64,000 bases of DNA from Mycobacterium sp. ACS4331. Lineage in GTDB: Bacteria > Actinomycetota > Actinomycetes > Mycobacteriales > Mycobacteriaceae. The notes beneath the pieces are model-generated. The model was not told the origin of the DNA. It saw only the letters and a list, made by a program, of their open reading frames with translations, and ran no database searches. The DNA lies in NCBI RefSeq assembly GCF_001667265.1, contig NZ_LZHW01000113.1, forward strand, positions 1 through 64,000, written 5' to 3'. The position numbers and the translations under genes were made by a program. Positions 50,077 through 58,979 of this stretch are shown here, one piece after another (the first letter of the stretch is position 1; the number at the start of each line of letters is the position of its first letter).

Positions 50077-50288
50077 CGGCTGGTCTTCTGCGCGGCCTGC
50101 ACCCGCCGCCAGGGCCGGCGCAGCTCCTGTGCAATGCGCGCCCTCTCTTCCGAGATGATGCGCTCGACGCGGGCGGCGAGCTGTTCGGGGGTCATCCCGA
50201 AGTTCGTCATCACCGCATCGGCGGGAGGGCCGCCATAGACTGCCCAGCTGCGGACGTAGTCGAGGATCTCGCGGTCGAAGCGGTCCAT
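50073..50288 (-). CDS. small DUF3263-like helical protein within sugar operon
   Basis: This 71-residue protein is basic and helical (RFDREILDYVRSWAVYGGPP; MTPEQLAARVERIISEERAR), resembling the short actinobacterial proteins annotated DUF3263 that have a helix-turn-helix look. It lies between the permease (4-bp gap) and galT (4-bp overlap), so it is co-translated with them. It could be a small regulator; function unknown. Confidence 0.7.
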   Translation of the reverse strand: MDRFDREILDYVRSWAVYGGPPADAVMTNFGMTPEQLAARVERIISEERARIAQELRRPWRRVQAAQKTSR

Positions 50289-50292
50289 CGGG

Positions 50293-51525
50293 TCAGGACC
50301 CGCCCTTCTTCTTGTTGTAGACGTCGAAGCCCACCGCCGCCAGCAGCACCAGTCCCTTGATGACCTGCTGGACGTCGCTGCCGATGCCGATCAGCGACAT
50401 CCCGTTGTTGAGCACTCCGAGGACGAACCCGCCGATGATCGCGCCGAACACCGTGCCCACACCGCCGTTCGCCGAGGCGCCGCCGATGAATGCCGCGGCG
50501 ATGGCCTCGAGCTCCATCCCGATACCGGCCTGCGGTGTGGCGGAATTCAGCCGCGCCGCGAACAGCAGACCGGCCAGGGCCGACAGGAGGCCCATGTTGA
50601 CGAACACCAGGAAGGTGACGCGCTTGGTCTTCACTCCGGACAGTCGCGCCGCCGCGGAGTTTCCGCCGACCGCGTAGACCTGGCGGCCGAAGACGGTGCT
50701 GCGCATGACGAAGGCGTACACGACGAAGGCGACCGCGAGGATGACGCCGACCACGGGCACCCCGCGATAGCTCGCGAGCACGAGGGTGAAGGCCGCCAGT
50801 GCCGCGACGATGCCCACGCACTTCAGCACGAACCATCCCAGGGGCATGACGTCGAAGGCATAGCGCATCTGCGTCCGTCGCTGTCGAACCTGCTGCCACA
50901 CCGCGACGCACATCACGACCGCACCCAGGATGACCGTCGGCCAGTGATACATGCTCGCGTTCCCCAGTTCGGGCAGGAATCCGCTGCTGACCTGGCTGAA
51001 ACTGCGCGGGAACGGGGCGATCGACTGGCCTTCGAGCAGATACTGTGTCGCCCCGCGGAACACCAGCATGCCCGCCAGGGTCACGATGAACGACGGGATG
51101 CCGACGTAGGCGATCCAGAACCCCTGCCACGCACCGATGAGCGCACCCAGCAGCAGGCACAGCGCCACCGCGATGGGCCACGACATGTGATGGTGCACCA
51201 TCAACACGGCCGACATGGCGCCGACGAAACCCGCGATCGACCCCACCGACAGGTCAATGTGTCCCGAGATGATGACGATCACCATGCCGATCGCCAGGAT
51301 CAGGATGTAGCCGTTCTGCTGGACGATGTTGGTGACGTTGAGCGGTTTGAGCAGGATGCCACTGGTCCAGACCTGGAACAGGATGACGATCAGGACCAGC
51401 GCGACGACCATGCCGTACTGCCGAAAGTTCCCACGCAGAAGTGATTTCAGCCGCTGTCGCGGCGAGTCCGGCGTCGGGGGTGCGGGCGTGCTGGACCCGG
51501 CGTCCAGTGTCGAACTGGTGGTCAT
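50293..51525 (-). CDS. mmsB: sugar ABC transporter permease (MmsB/GguB-type)
   Basis: This 410-residue permease of the ribose/xylose/multiple-monosaccharide type has about ten transmembrane segments and the conserved loop GHIDLSVGSIAGFVGAM (about 105-121) and ASANGGVGTVFGAIIGG (about 345). It forms the membrane channel with the ATPase at 51522-53078. ATG 51525 overlaps the ATPase stop as ATGA. Confidence 0.92.
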   Translation of the reverse strand: MTTSSTLDAGSSTPAPPTPDSPRQRLKSLLRGNFRQYGMVVALVLIVILFQVWTSGILLKPLNVTNIVQQNGYILILAIGMVIVIISGHIDLSVGSIAGFVGAMSAVLMVHHHMSWPIAVALCLLLGALIGAWQGFWIAYVGIPSFIVTLAGMLVFRGATQYLLEGQSIAPFPRSFSQVSSGFLPELGNASMYHWPTVILGAVVMCVAVWQQVRQRRTQMRYAFDVMPLGWFVLKCVGIVAALAAFTLVLASYRGVPVVGVILAVAFVVYAFVMRSTVFGRQVYAVGGNSAAARLSGVKTKRVTFLVFVNMGLLSALAGLLFAARLNSATPQAGIGMELEAIAAAFIGGASANGGVGTVFGAIIGGFVLGVLNNGMSLIGIGSDVQQVIKGLVLLAAVGFDVYNKKKGGS

Positions 51526-53078
51526 GTGGTCGGTCCCTTCATCATGAAATGCATCAACGTCTCCTGCGCGGCGTCCGCGCGGTCCACCTCGCCGGTGACC
51601 CGGCCCTCGTTGAGGGTGTAGATCCGGTCGCACAGACCGATCAGCTCGGGCAGTTCCGAGGAGATGACGATCACGGATTTTCCCTGCGCTGCAAGGTGAT
51701 TGATGATCGTGTAGATCTCGTACTTGGCGCCGACGTCGACACCGCGGGTGGGCTCGTCGAGGATCAGCACGTCAGGGTCGGCGAAGACCCACTTGCTCAG
51801 CACCACCTTCTGCTGGTTTCCGCCGGACAGGGTGCCCGTGGTGGTCCGCACCGACGGCGCCTTGATCTTCATGTCGGATCGGAATCCCTCCGCGACCAGC
51901 GTCTCCTCGTGCTCGTTGACGACGCCGGTGCGGCTCACCTTCTGCAGCGAGGCCAGGGTCACGCTTCTGGCGATGTCGTCCATCAGGTTCAGGCCGTAGT
52001 GCTTGCGATCCTCGGTCACATAGGCGATGCCGTGGCTGATCGCCTCCGGGACGGTACGGGTACGAATCTGTCTGCCGTCCTTGAAGACTCGTCCTGCGGT
52101 CTTCCTTCCATAGCTGCGGCCGAACACGCTCATCGCGAGTTCGGTGCGGCCGGCGCCCATCAGTCCCGCCAGTCCCACGACCTCACCACGGCGGACGTTG
52201 ACCGAGACCGAGTCGACGACCCTGCGCTGCGGGTCCAGCGGATGGTGCACGGTCCAGTCCTCGATCGCCAAGGTGACCTCACCGATCGGATGGGTTGACC
52301 GCGGCGGGAACCTGTCGACCATGTCGCGGCCCACCATGCCGCGAATGACGTGCTCCTCGGTGAGCCCGGAGTCGACCGGGAGGGTCTCGATGGTCTGCCC
52401 GTCGCGCAGGATTGTCACGGTGTCCGCGACCCGCATCACCTCGTTGAGTTTGTGCGAGATGATGATGCAGGTCAGACCCTGACCGCTGAGCTCGACGATG
52501 AGGTCGAGCAGGTGGGCGCTGTCGGCGTCGTTGAGGGCCGCGGTGGGTTCATCGAGGATGAGCAGCTTGACCTGCTTGGACAACGCCTTGGCGATCTCCA
52601 CGAGCTGCTGTTTACCGACGCCGATGTCGCTGATCCGGGTCCGTGGGCTCTCGCGCAGTCCCACCCGGTCGAGCAGGCGTTGTGCGTCCGCCATGGTCTC
52701 GTGCCAGTTGATGACACCGGAGGAGGCGTGCTCGTTGCCTAAGAAGATGTTCTCGGCGATCGACAGCACCGGCACCAGCGCGAGTTCCTGGTGGATGATG
52801 CCGATGCCGCTGCGCTCGCTGGACCGGATGTCCTTGAACTCCCCCGGACGACCGTCGAAGGTGATCTCACCCTGGTAGCTCCCGTGCGGATGAACCCCGC
52901 TGAGGACTTTCATCAGCGTCGACTTCCCGGCGCCGTTCTCTCCGCAGATGGCATGGATCTCGCCTTCGCGCACCGTGAGGTTGACGTCACGCAGCGCCGT
53001 CACGTTGCCGAAGCGCTTGGTGATGCCGCGCATCGCAAGCAGCGGCGAGCCCGCCGCCGGGTCGCGGGTCTCGGTCAC
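51522..53078 (-). CDS. mmsA: sugar ABC transporter ATPase (MmsA/GguA-type, two ATPase domains)
   Basis: This 518-residue protein fuses two ABC ATPase domains. The first has Walker A GENGAGKSTLMK (about 44-55), signature GVGKQQLVEIAKAL and Walker B LLILDEPTAAL. The second has a degenerate Walker A (GLMGAGRTEL, about 300), signature LSGGNQQKVVLSKW and Walker B LILDEPTRGVD. This layout is normal for monosaccharide importers. GTG 53078 overlaps the binding-protein gene as GTGA. Confidence 0.94.
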   Translation of the reverse strand: MTETRDPAAGSPLLAMRGITKRFGNVTALRDVNLTVREGEIHAICGENGAGKSTLMKVLSGVHPHGSYQGEITFDGRPGEFKDIRSSERSGIGIIHQELALVPVLSIAENIFLGNEHASSGVINWHETMADAQRLLDRVGLRESPRTRISDIGVGKQQLVEIAKALSKQVKLLILDEPTAALNDADSAHLLDLIVELSGQGLTCIIISHKLNEVMRVADTVTILRDGQTIETLPVDSGLTEEHVIRGMVGRDMVDRFPPRSTHPIGEVTLAIEDWTVHHPLDPQRRVVDSVSVNVRRGEVVGLAGLMGAGRTELAMSVFGRSYGRKTAGRVFKDGRQIRTRTVPEAISHGIAYVTEDRKHYGLNLMDDIARSVTLASLQKVSRTGVVNEHEETLVAEGFRSDMKIKAPSVRTTTGTLSGGNQQKVVLSKWVFADPDVLILDEPTRGVDVGAKYEIYTIINHLAAQGKSVIVISSELPELIGLCDRIYTLNEGRVTGEVDRADAAQETLMHFMMKGPTT

Positions 53079-54175
53079 GCGAGCTGTGCCGGTGTGTAGT
53101 AGCCGGAGTCGATCAGGACCTGCTGGTAATTCGTTCGGTCCACGCTCACGGGATCGAGCAGCAGGGCCGGAACCACCTTGACCCCGTTGTCGTAGGTCGT
53201 GGTGTCGTTCACCTCGGGCTCGCCTCCGGTCAGCAGCGCATCGGTCATCTGCACCGCGGCCTTCGCCAGCTGGCGGGTGTCCTTGAAGACGGTCTGGGTC
53301 TGCTCCCCGGCGACGATGGACTTGACCGACGCCAGTTCGGCGTCCTGGCCGGTGACGATCGGCAGCGGGTTGTTCGGTGTTCCGTAGCCCGAACTCTTCA
53401 GGGCCGAGATGATGCCCAGCGACAGCCCGTCGTAGGGCGACAGCACGGCGTCCACCCGCCCGCTGGTGTAGGACCGGCTCAGCAGGTTGTCCATCCGGGA
53501 CTGCGCGAGCGCACCGTCCCAGCGCAGCGTGGCCGCCTGATCGAACGAGGTCTGACCGCTCTTGACGACGAGCTTGCCGCTGTCCAGATACGGCTGCAGC
53601 ACGCTCATGGCGCCGTTGAAGAAGAACGTCGCGTTGTTGTCGTCGGGCGAGCCGGCGAACAGTTCGATGTTGAAGGGCCCGGCGCCGTCTTTCACCCCGA
53701 GTGAGTCCACGATGTAGGACGCCTGCAGCACCCCGACTCCGAAATTGTCGAATGTCGCGTAGTAGTCCACATTTTCGGTGCCGCGAATCAGCCGGTCGTA
53801 GGAGACCACGGGGATCCCCGCGTCCGCCGCACGCTGCAGGGTGTCGGTCAGCGAGGAGCTGTCGATCGGAGCGATCACCAGGGCTTTCACGCCCTTGGTG
53901 ATCATGTTCTCGATCTGCGAAACCTGGTTCTGCACAACGTCATCGCCGTACTGCAGATCAGTCTGGTAGCCGAGGTCGGCGAACTGTTGGGCGATGTTGG
54001 CGCCGTCGGCGACCCATCGCTCCGACGACTTCGTGGGCATCGCGATACCGATGGTGCCCGCGCGGTCCGCCCCTGGGTCGCCCGCCTCGGTCGGCGCCTG
54101 GCGACCGCAGCCGACGGCGGTCACCGCGGCCACGGCCGCAAGTGCTCCCACGATTCGAACAAAGCTTTTACGCAT
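53075..54175 (-). CDS. chvE: multiple-monosaccharide-binding lipoprotein (ChvE-like)
   Basis: This 366-residue periplasmic-binding lipoprotein has lipobox VTAVGC (Cys about 23) and a type I sugar-binding fold (SERWVADGANIAQQF, GVKALVIAPIDSSSL, GIPVVSYDRLI, VDAVLSPYDGLSLGII). It resembles ChvE, which binds arabinose, galactose and related aldoses. ATG 54175 has GGAGG 5 nt upstream. It is the first gene of the leftward operon with the transporter and galTKM, divergent from the ytfQ-type operon. Confidence 0.92.
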   Translation of the reverse strand: MRKSFVRIVGALAAVAAVTAVGCGRQAPTEAGDPGADRAGTIGIAMPTKSSERWVADGANIAQQFADLGYQTDLQYGDDVVQNQVSQIENMITKGVKALVIAPIDSSSLTDTLQRAADAGIPVVSYDRLIRGTENVDYYATFDNFGVGVLQASYIVDSLGVKDGAGPFNIELFAGSPDDNNATFFFNGAMSVLQPYLDSGKLVVKSGQTSFDQAATLRWDGALAQSRMDNLLSRSYTSGRVDAVLSPYDGLSLGIISALKSSGYGTPNNPLPIVTGQDAELASVKSIVAGEQTQTVFKDTRQLAKAAVQMTDALLTGGEPEVNDTTTYDNGVKVVPALLLDPVSVDRTNYQQVLIDSGYYTPAQLA

Positions 54176-54230
54176 CAAATCCTCCGGTTGCTTCGCCGCT
54201 GACCGCGGCGGACACAGTCAGCCCCAACGA

Positions 54231-54250
54231 AATGTGAGCGCTAACATTTC
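54231..54250. promoter_or_regulatory. LacI-family operator 1
   Basis: AAATGTGAGCGCTAACATTT is palindromic around AGCGCT except for one symmetric pair. It covers the expected start point of the leftward promoter. Confidence 0.8.
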
Positions 54251-54253
54251 CGA

Positions 54254-54282
54254 TTTTGTGACGCGGCTCACGACTTGTCAAG
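54254..54282 (-). promoter_or_regulatory. promoter of leftward transporter-gal operon
   Basis: TTGACA (54282-54277), a 17-bp spacer and CAAAAT (54259-54254). The start point would fall in operator 1. Confidence 0.65.
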
Positions 54283-54318
54283 GGGTGCGGTTCACCCAGG
54301 CTCCGCCGCTGGACACCG

Positions 54319-54348
54319 TTGACACGCGCCGAATGTGAGCGTTAACAT
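54319..54348 (+). promoter_or_regulatory. promoter of rightward ytfQ-ara operon
   Basis: TTGACA (54319-54324), an 18-bp spacer and TAACAT (54343-54348). The -10 and part of the spacer lie inside operator 2. Confidence 0.65.
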
Positions 54349-54350
54349 TC
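54331..54350. promoter_or_regulatory. LacI-family operator 2
   Basis: GAATGTGAGCGTTAACATTC matches operator 1 at 17 of 20 positions in the same orientation. Its centre is exactly 100 bp from that of operator 1. Confidence 0.8.
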
Positions 54351-54455
54351 CGACTTGTGTAACGGCAGTCACACCGCCTTCGCGCCTCGCGCCCGTCGAC
54401 ACCCACCGCGTCAGCACCCCGCTGACCTCGGCAGACACCACTTGAAGGAGTCACT

Positions 54456-55436
54456 GTGAAGAGTCTTCGCTCTGCGATCGTCAGTATCGCCGCGGTGGCC
54501 GCCCTGGCGGGCTGCGGCAGCGGCCCAGCGCCCGCGGGTGAGTCCGGCGGCGACGGCGGTCAGCTCACGATGGGGTTCTCCCAAGTCGGCGCCGAGAGCG
54601 GCTGGCGAACCGCCAACACCCAGTCCATCCAGGACGCGGCGAAGTCCGCAAAGGTCAACCTGAAGTTCTCCGATGCGGGCGGTAAGCAGGAGAACCAGAT
54701 CGCGGCCATTCGGTCCTTCGTGCAACAGGGCGTCGACGTGATCGCCTTCAGCCCGGTCGTACGCACCGGATGGGACGCAGTGCTGCTGGAGGCCAAGAAC
54801 GCCGGCATTCCGGTCATCCTCACCGACCGTGCCGTCGACACCGAGGAGAGCGACGTCTATCGGACGTTCGTCGGCGCGGACTTCGTCGCCGAGGGCAGGC
54901 GCGCCGGCGACTGGGTGGTTCAGCGGCACGCCTCGACACCGGGGCCCGTCAACATCGTTCAGCTGGAGGGCACCACGGGCGCCGACCCCGCCATCGAGCG
55001 CAACACCGGATTCGCCCAGGCGATTGCCGCCAATCCCAATCTCAAGGTGATCGCCTCGCAGAGCGGCGATTTCACCCGCTCGGGCGGCAAGCAGGTGATG
55101 GAGGCCTTCCTCAAGGCCAATCCCAGGATCGACCTGGTGTTCGCCCAGAACGACGATATGGGCCTCGGCGCGATGGAGGCCATCGAGGCGGCCGGTCTCA
55201 AGCCCGGCAAGGACATCGAGATCGTCGCGATCGACGCGACCCACGACGGCATGGCGGCCCTGGCCGCGGGAAAGTTCAACTACATCGTCGAATGCAACCC
55301 GCTGATCGGCCCGCAGTTGATGCAACTGGCCACCGACGTGGTCGCGGGCAGGCCGGTCCCCGCCCGGGTGGTCATCCCGGACGAGGCCTTCGACCAGCAG
55401 CAGGCCGCCGCCGCGTTGCCGGACCGCAAGTACTGA
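54456..55436 (+). CDS. ytfQ: furanose-binding lipoprotein (YtfQ-like)
   Basis: This 326-residue binding lipoprotein (lipobox ALAGC, Cys about 21) is clearly of the YtfQ type: GFSQVGAESGWRTANTQS (about 40-57), KQENQIAAIRSFVQQGVD and SQSGDFTRSGGKQVMEAF, which correspond closely to E. coli YtfQ. E. coli YtfQ binds galactofuranose and arabinofuranose forms. It heads the rightward operon; AAGGAG precedes the ATG. Confidence 0.93.
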   Translation: MKSLRSAIVSIAAVAALAGCGSGPAPAGESGGDGGQLTMGFSQVGAESGWRTANTQSIQDAAKSAKVNLKFSDAGGKQENQIAAIRSFVQQGVDVIAFSPVVRTGWDAVLLEAKNAGIPVILTDRAVDTEESDVYRTFVGADFVAEGRRAGDWVVQRHASTPGPVNIVQLEGTTGADPAIERNTGFAQAIAANPNLKVIASQSGDFTRSGGKQVMEAFLKANPRIDLVFAQNDDMGLGAMEAIEAAGLKPGKDIEIVAIDATHDGMAALAAGKFNYIVECNPLIGPQLMQLATDVVAGRPVPARVVIPDEAFDQQQAAAALPDRKY

Positions 55437-56965
55437 TGACCGCCGTGGTCACAGCGCCGGGTGTCACACCCGTGGTGCAGATGCGAGACGTCACCGTCGA
55501 GTTCGGCGGCGTCAAGGCGCTCGACCGAGTCGACTTCCGGTTGTTTCCCGGCGAGATCCACGCGCTGATGGGCGAGAACGGGGCCGGGAAGTCGACCCTG
55601 ATCAAGGCCCTCACCGGCGTCTACGACATCACCTCCGGCAACGTCGCGGTCGCGGGGGTCGAGCAGCGCTTCAGCGGCCCACGGCACGCCCAGCAGGCCG
55701 GGGTCAGCACCGTCTACCAGGAGGTGAATCTGTGCCCCAACCTGACTGTGGCGGAGAACATCCTGCTGGGCCGGGAGCCACGTCGCCGTGGCCGCATCGA
55801 CCAGCGAGCGATGAACCGGCGGGCCGCGGCTCTGCTGGCCGAACTCGACCTGACCATCGACCCCAGGTCCACCCTCGGCACCCATCCGATCGCCCTTCAG
55901 CAGCTGGTGGCGATCGCGCGGGCGATGGCGGTCTCGGCACGGGTCCTGATCCTCGACGAACCCACCTCAAGCCTGGACGCCGACGAGGTCACCGAGCTGT
56001 TCCGGGTCATGCGGCGGTTGCGCGACGGCGGGGCGGCGATCCTGTTCGTCTCCCACTTCCTCGACCAGGTCTACGAGATCTCCGACCGAATGACCGTGCT
56101 GCGCAACGGTTGTCTGGTCGGAGAGTATGACAGCGCCGAGTTGGACCGGCGGCAGCTGGTGGCAGCCATGCTCGGCCACGAGCTCGAGGTGCTCGAAGAG
56201 CTCGACGGCCACGCGGCTGGACACGGCCCGAGCGGCCAGACGGTTCTGGCGGCCCGCGGCCTCGGCCGCTCCCCCGCCGTGCACCCCATCGACCTCGACC
56301 TGGATCGCGGTGAGGTCGTCGGCCTCGCGGGGCTGTTGGGATCGGGCCGAACCGAACTGGCCCGGCTCCTCTTCGGCGCCGACCGTGCGACCACCGGAGA
56401 GATCCGCATCGACGGCACTCCGGTCACACTGCGCACTCCGCGCTCCGCCATCGCCCACGGCATCGCGTTCTGCTCCGAGGACCGCAAGGGCGAGGGCATC
56501 ATCGGTGAGCTGACGGTCCGCGACAACCTGGTGCTGGCCGCACAGGCACGTCGCGGATTCGCCCGCCCGCTGTCCCAGAAGACCAAGGACGCGCTGGTGT
56601 CGCACTGGCTGGAGCGACTCGACGTCCGTCCGCGCGACCCCGATGCGCTGGTGAAGAACCTCAGCGGCGGCAACCAGCAGAAGGTCCTGCTGGCCCGGTG
56701 GCTGATCACCACACCGCGGCTGCTCATCCTCGACGAACCCACCCGAGGTGTCGACGTCGGCGCCAAGGCGCAGGTCCAGAAGCTGGTCGCCGAACTGGCC
56801 ACCGACGGTATGGCGGTGGTGTTCATCTCCGCGGAACTCGAAGAGGTCGCCCGGATCAGCGACCGCATCATCGTCCTTCGCGACGGTCGCTGTGTCGCGC
56901 GGGCCGGCGCCGACACCACCGTCGGCGAACTCACCGCGCTCATCGCCGGGGGCGTGGCGCAGTGA
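55436..56965 (+). CDS. ytfR: sugar ABC transporter ATPase (YtfR-like, two ATPase domains)
   Basis: This 509-residue double ABC ATPase has Walker A GENGAGKSTLIKAL (about 43-56) and Walker B LILDEPTSSLD in the first half, and GLLGSGRTELARL, LSGGNQQKVLLARW and LILDEPTRGVD in the second. ATG 55436 shares one base with the ytfQ stop (TGATG). Confidence 0.94.
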   Translation: MTAVVTAPGVTPVVQMRDVTVEFGGVKALDRVDFRLFPGEIHALMGENGAGKSTLIKALTGVYDITSGNVAVAGVEQRFSGPRHAQQAGVSTVYQEVNLCPNLTVAENILLGREPRRRGRIDQRAMNRRAAALLAELDLTIDPRSTLGTHPIALQQLVAIARAMAVSARVLILDEPTSSLDADEVTELFRVMRRLRDGGAAILFVSHFLDQVYEISDRMTVLRNGCLVGEYDSAELDRRQLVAAMLGHELEVLEELDGHAAGHGPSGQTVLAARGLGRSPAVHPIDLDLDRGEVVGLAGLLGSGRTELARLLFGADRATTGEIRIDGTPVTLRTPRSAIAHGIAFCSEDRKGEGIIGELTVRDNLVLAAQARRGFARPLSQKTKDALVSHWLERLDVRPRDPDALVKNLSGGNQQKVLLARWLITTPRLLILDEPTRGVDVGAKAQVQKLVAELATDGMAVVFISAELEEVARISDRIIVLRDGRCVARAGADTTVGELTALIAGGVAQ

Positions 56966-57987
56966 CCCGGCGGGACCTGCGGGCGACGGTGACGACATCA
57001 CCGCTGGTGTGGCCGGCGCTGGCGCTGGTCGCCCTGCTCATCGTCAATGTCATTCTGACGCCGAGCTTTCTGACCATTCGGGTCCAGGACGGGCACCTGT
57101 TCGGCAGCCTGATCGACATCCTGCGCAACGGTGCACCGACCATGCTGGTGGCCCTCGGCATGACCCTCGTGATCGCCTGCCGCGGAATCGACCTGTCCGT
57201 GGGGGCGGTGGTCGCGATCAGCGGGGCCCTGGCCTGTGCGCATCTCGCCACGGCTGCGGATCCGGCCAGTGCCGCAGCCGCGCTCACCGCGATGGGCATC
57301 GCCCTCGGTGTCGCGATCGCCCTCGGCTTGTGGAACGGAGTCCTGGTGTCGGTGTGCGGCATTCAACCGATCATCGCCACCCTTGTGCTGATGACCGCCG
57401 GCCGGGGCATCGCTCTGTTGGTCACCGACGGACAGATCATCACGGTGACCAGCCCACCATTCCGGCTTCTCGGTGCCGGTCACCTCTGGGGCCTGCCGGT
57501 GGCGATTCTGGTGAGCCTGGCGATGTTTGTGCTCGTCGGGGTGATCACCCGGCGCACCGCACTGGGCATGCTGCTCGAGTCGGTCGGCATCAATCCCGAG
57601 GCCAGTCGGCTGGCCGGGGTTCGGCACCGCACGATCGTCTTCGCGGTGTACGTCTTCTGTGCACTGTGCGCCGGCGTCGCGGGCCTGATGATCGCCTCGA
57701 ACATCTCCGCGGCAGACGCCAACAACGCCGGGCTCTGGATCGAGATGGATGCGATTCTTGCCGTCGTGATCGGCGGAACATCGCTGGCCGGTGGACGATT
57801 CAGCCTGACCGGCACCATCCTCGGGGCGCTGATCATCCAGACCCTGACCACCACGGTCTACACCGCGGGCATCACCCCGGAGGCGACCCTGGTGTTCAAG
57901 TCGCTGGTCGTCGTCGTGGTGTGCCTGCTGCAGGCGCCGAAGTTCCGGGCTCTGCTGTCACGAAAGGCACCCGCATGGGCACACTGA
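56962..57987 (+). CDS. ytfT: sugar ABC transporter permease (YtfT-like)
   Basis: This 341-residue permease has eight to ten membrane segments and the family loop CRGIDLSVGAVVAISGALA (about 73-91). A second loop reads GGTSLAGGRFSLTGTILGA. GTG 56962 overlaps the ATPase stop as GTGA. It forms a heterodimeric channel with the next gene, as in E. coli YtfT/YjfF. Confidence 0.9.
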   Translation: MTRRDLRATVTTSPLVWPALALVALLIVNVILTPSFLTIRVQDGHLFGSLIDILRNGAPTMLVALGMTLVIACRGIDLSVGAVVAISGALACAHLATAADPASAAAALTAMGIALGVAIALGLWNGVLVSVCGIQPIIATLVLMTAGRGIALLVTDGQIITVTSPPFRLLGAGHLWGLPVAILVSLAMFVLVGVITRRTALGMLLESVGINPEASRLAGVRHRTIVFAVYVFCALCAGVAGLMIASNISAADANNAGLWIEMDAILAVVIGGTSLAGGRFSLTGTILGALIIQTLTTTVYTAGITPEATLVFKSLVVVVVCLLQAPKFRALLSRKAPAWAH

Positions 57988-58979
57988 CCGCGGTGCGACC
58001 CCGCACGGTCACCACCGAGATCCGCCGGCGGGTACACGCCCGGCACCTGTCACCGGTGGCCGCGCTGGTCCTGTTCACGGCGCTGTTCGCCGCCGTCATC
58101 ACAGGCTATGACTTCGCCAGTCCGACACAGGTGTTCCTGAACCTGCTCGTGGACAACGCGTACCTGATCGTCCTGGCCGTGGGTATGACCTTCGTGATCC
58201 TCACCGGCGGCATCGATCTCAGCGTGGGAGCGGTGGTCGCGCTGTCGACCGTCGTGCTCGCGTCCACCCTGCAGGCGGGGTGGCCGATGCCGCTGGCCGT
58301 GGGCGCGGTGCTGGCGATCGGGCCCCTGCTGGGACTGCTGATGGGTCTGATGATCGAGTACTTCGAGATCCAACCGTTCATCGTGACCCTGGCCGGCATG
58401 TTCCTGGCCCGCGGCCTGTGTTACGTCATCAGCGTCGACACCCTGCCGATCAGGGATCCGCTGCTGCGTCAGTTCGGACTCGACTACCTGTACCTCTACG
58501 AGGACAAGTTCATCCGCTGGTCGGTGGTGGTCGCGATCCTGGTCGTGCTCGCCGCCGCATACATCCTGCACCAGACCCGGTTCGGCAGAACCGTGTACGC
58601 CGTCGGCGGCAACCGGCAGTCCGCTCAGTTGATGGGCCTGTCCGCGTCCCGCGCCACAGTGTCGGTGTACGCGATCAGCGGTCTGTGCGCCGCGCTGGCC
58701 GGGCTTCTGCTCGCCACGCAGAAACTGTCGGGCTACAGTCTCAACGGCGTCGGTCTGGAACTCGATGCGATCGCGGCGGCGGTCATCGGCGGGGTGCTGC
58801 TCTCCGGCGGTGTGGGTTTCGTCCTGGGATCGGTGGTCGGCGTGCTGGTGTTGGGCACCATTCAGACATTCGTGACGGCAGCCAATCTCGACTCCTACTG
58901 GACCCGGATCATGACCGGCGCCCTACTCCTTGTGTTTGTCCTCGTTCAGCGACTAGTGGTGAGGAAGTCAGGACCATGA
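57975..58979 (+). CDS. yjfF: sugar ABC transporter permease (YjfF-like)
   Basis: This 334-residue permease has TGGIDLSVGAVVALSTVVLA (about 77-96) and the conserved VYAVGGNRQSAQLMGL loop (about 206-221). It overlaps ytfT by 13 nt and the LacI gene by 4 nt. Two different permeases in one operon match the YtfQRT-YjfF system. Confidence 0.92.
   Translation: MGTLTAVRPRTVTTEIRRRVHARHLSPVAALVLFTALFAAVITGYDFASPTQVFLNLLVDNAYLIVLAVGMTFVILTGGIDLSVGAVVALSTVVLASTLQAGWPMPLAVGAVLAIGPLLGLLMGLMIEYFEIQPFIVTLAGMFLARGLCYVISVDTLPIRDPLLRQFGLDYLYLYEDKFIRWSVVVAILVVLAAAYILHQTRFGRTVYAVGGNRQSAQLMGLSASRATVSVYAISGLCAALAGLLLATQKLSGYSLNGVGLELDAIAAAVIGGVLLSGGVGFVLGSVVGVLVLGTIQTFVTAANLDSYWTRIMTGALLLVFVLVQRLVVRKSGP

Larger units (their letters stand above)
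54176..54455. promoter_or_regulatory. divergent control region of the two sugar operons
   Basis: The 280 bp hold two LacI-type operators and two TTGACA promoters facing away from each other (annotated separately). Between operator 2 and the rightward start codon lies about 105 bp of leader with AAGGAG before ATG 54456. Confidence 0.75.

Noticed and set aside
54770..55435. Extension of the ATPase gene upstream to 54770
   Set aside because: That part is the shadow of ytfQ in another frame; the ATPase starts at ATG 55436, overlapping the ytfQ stop.
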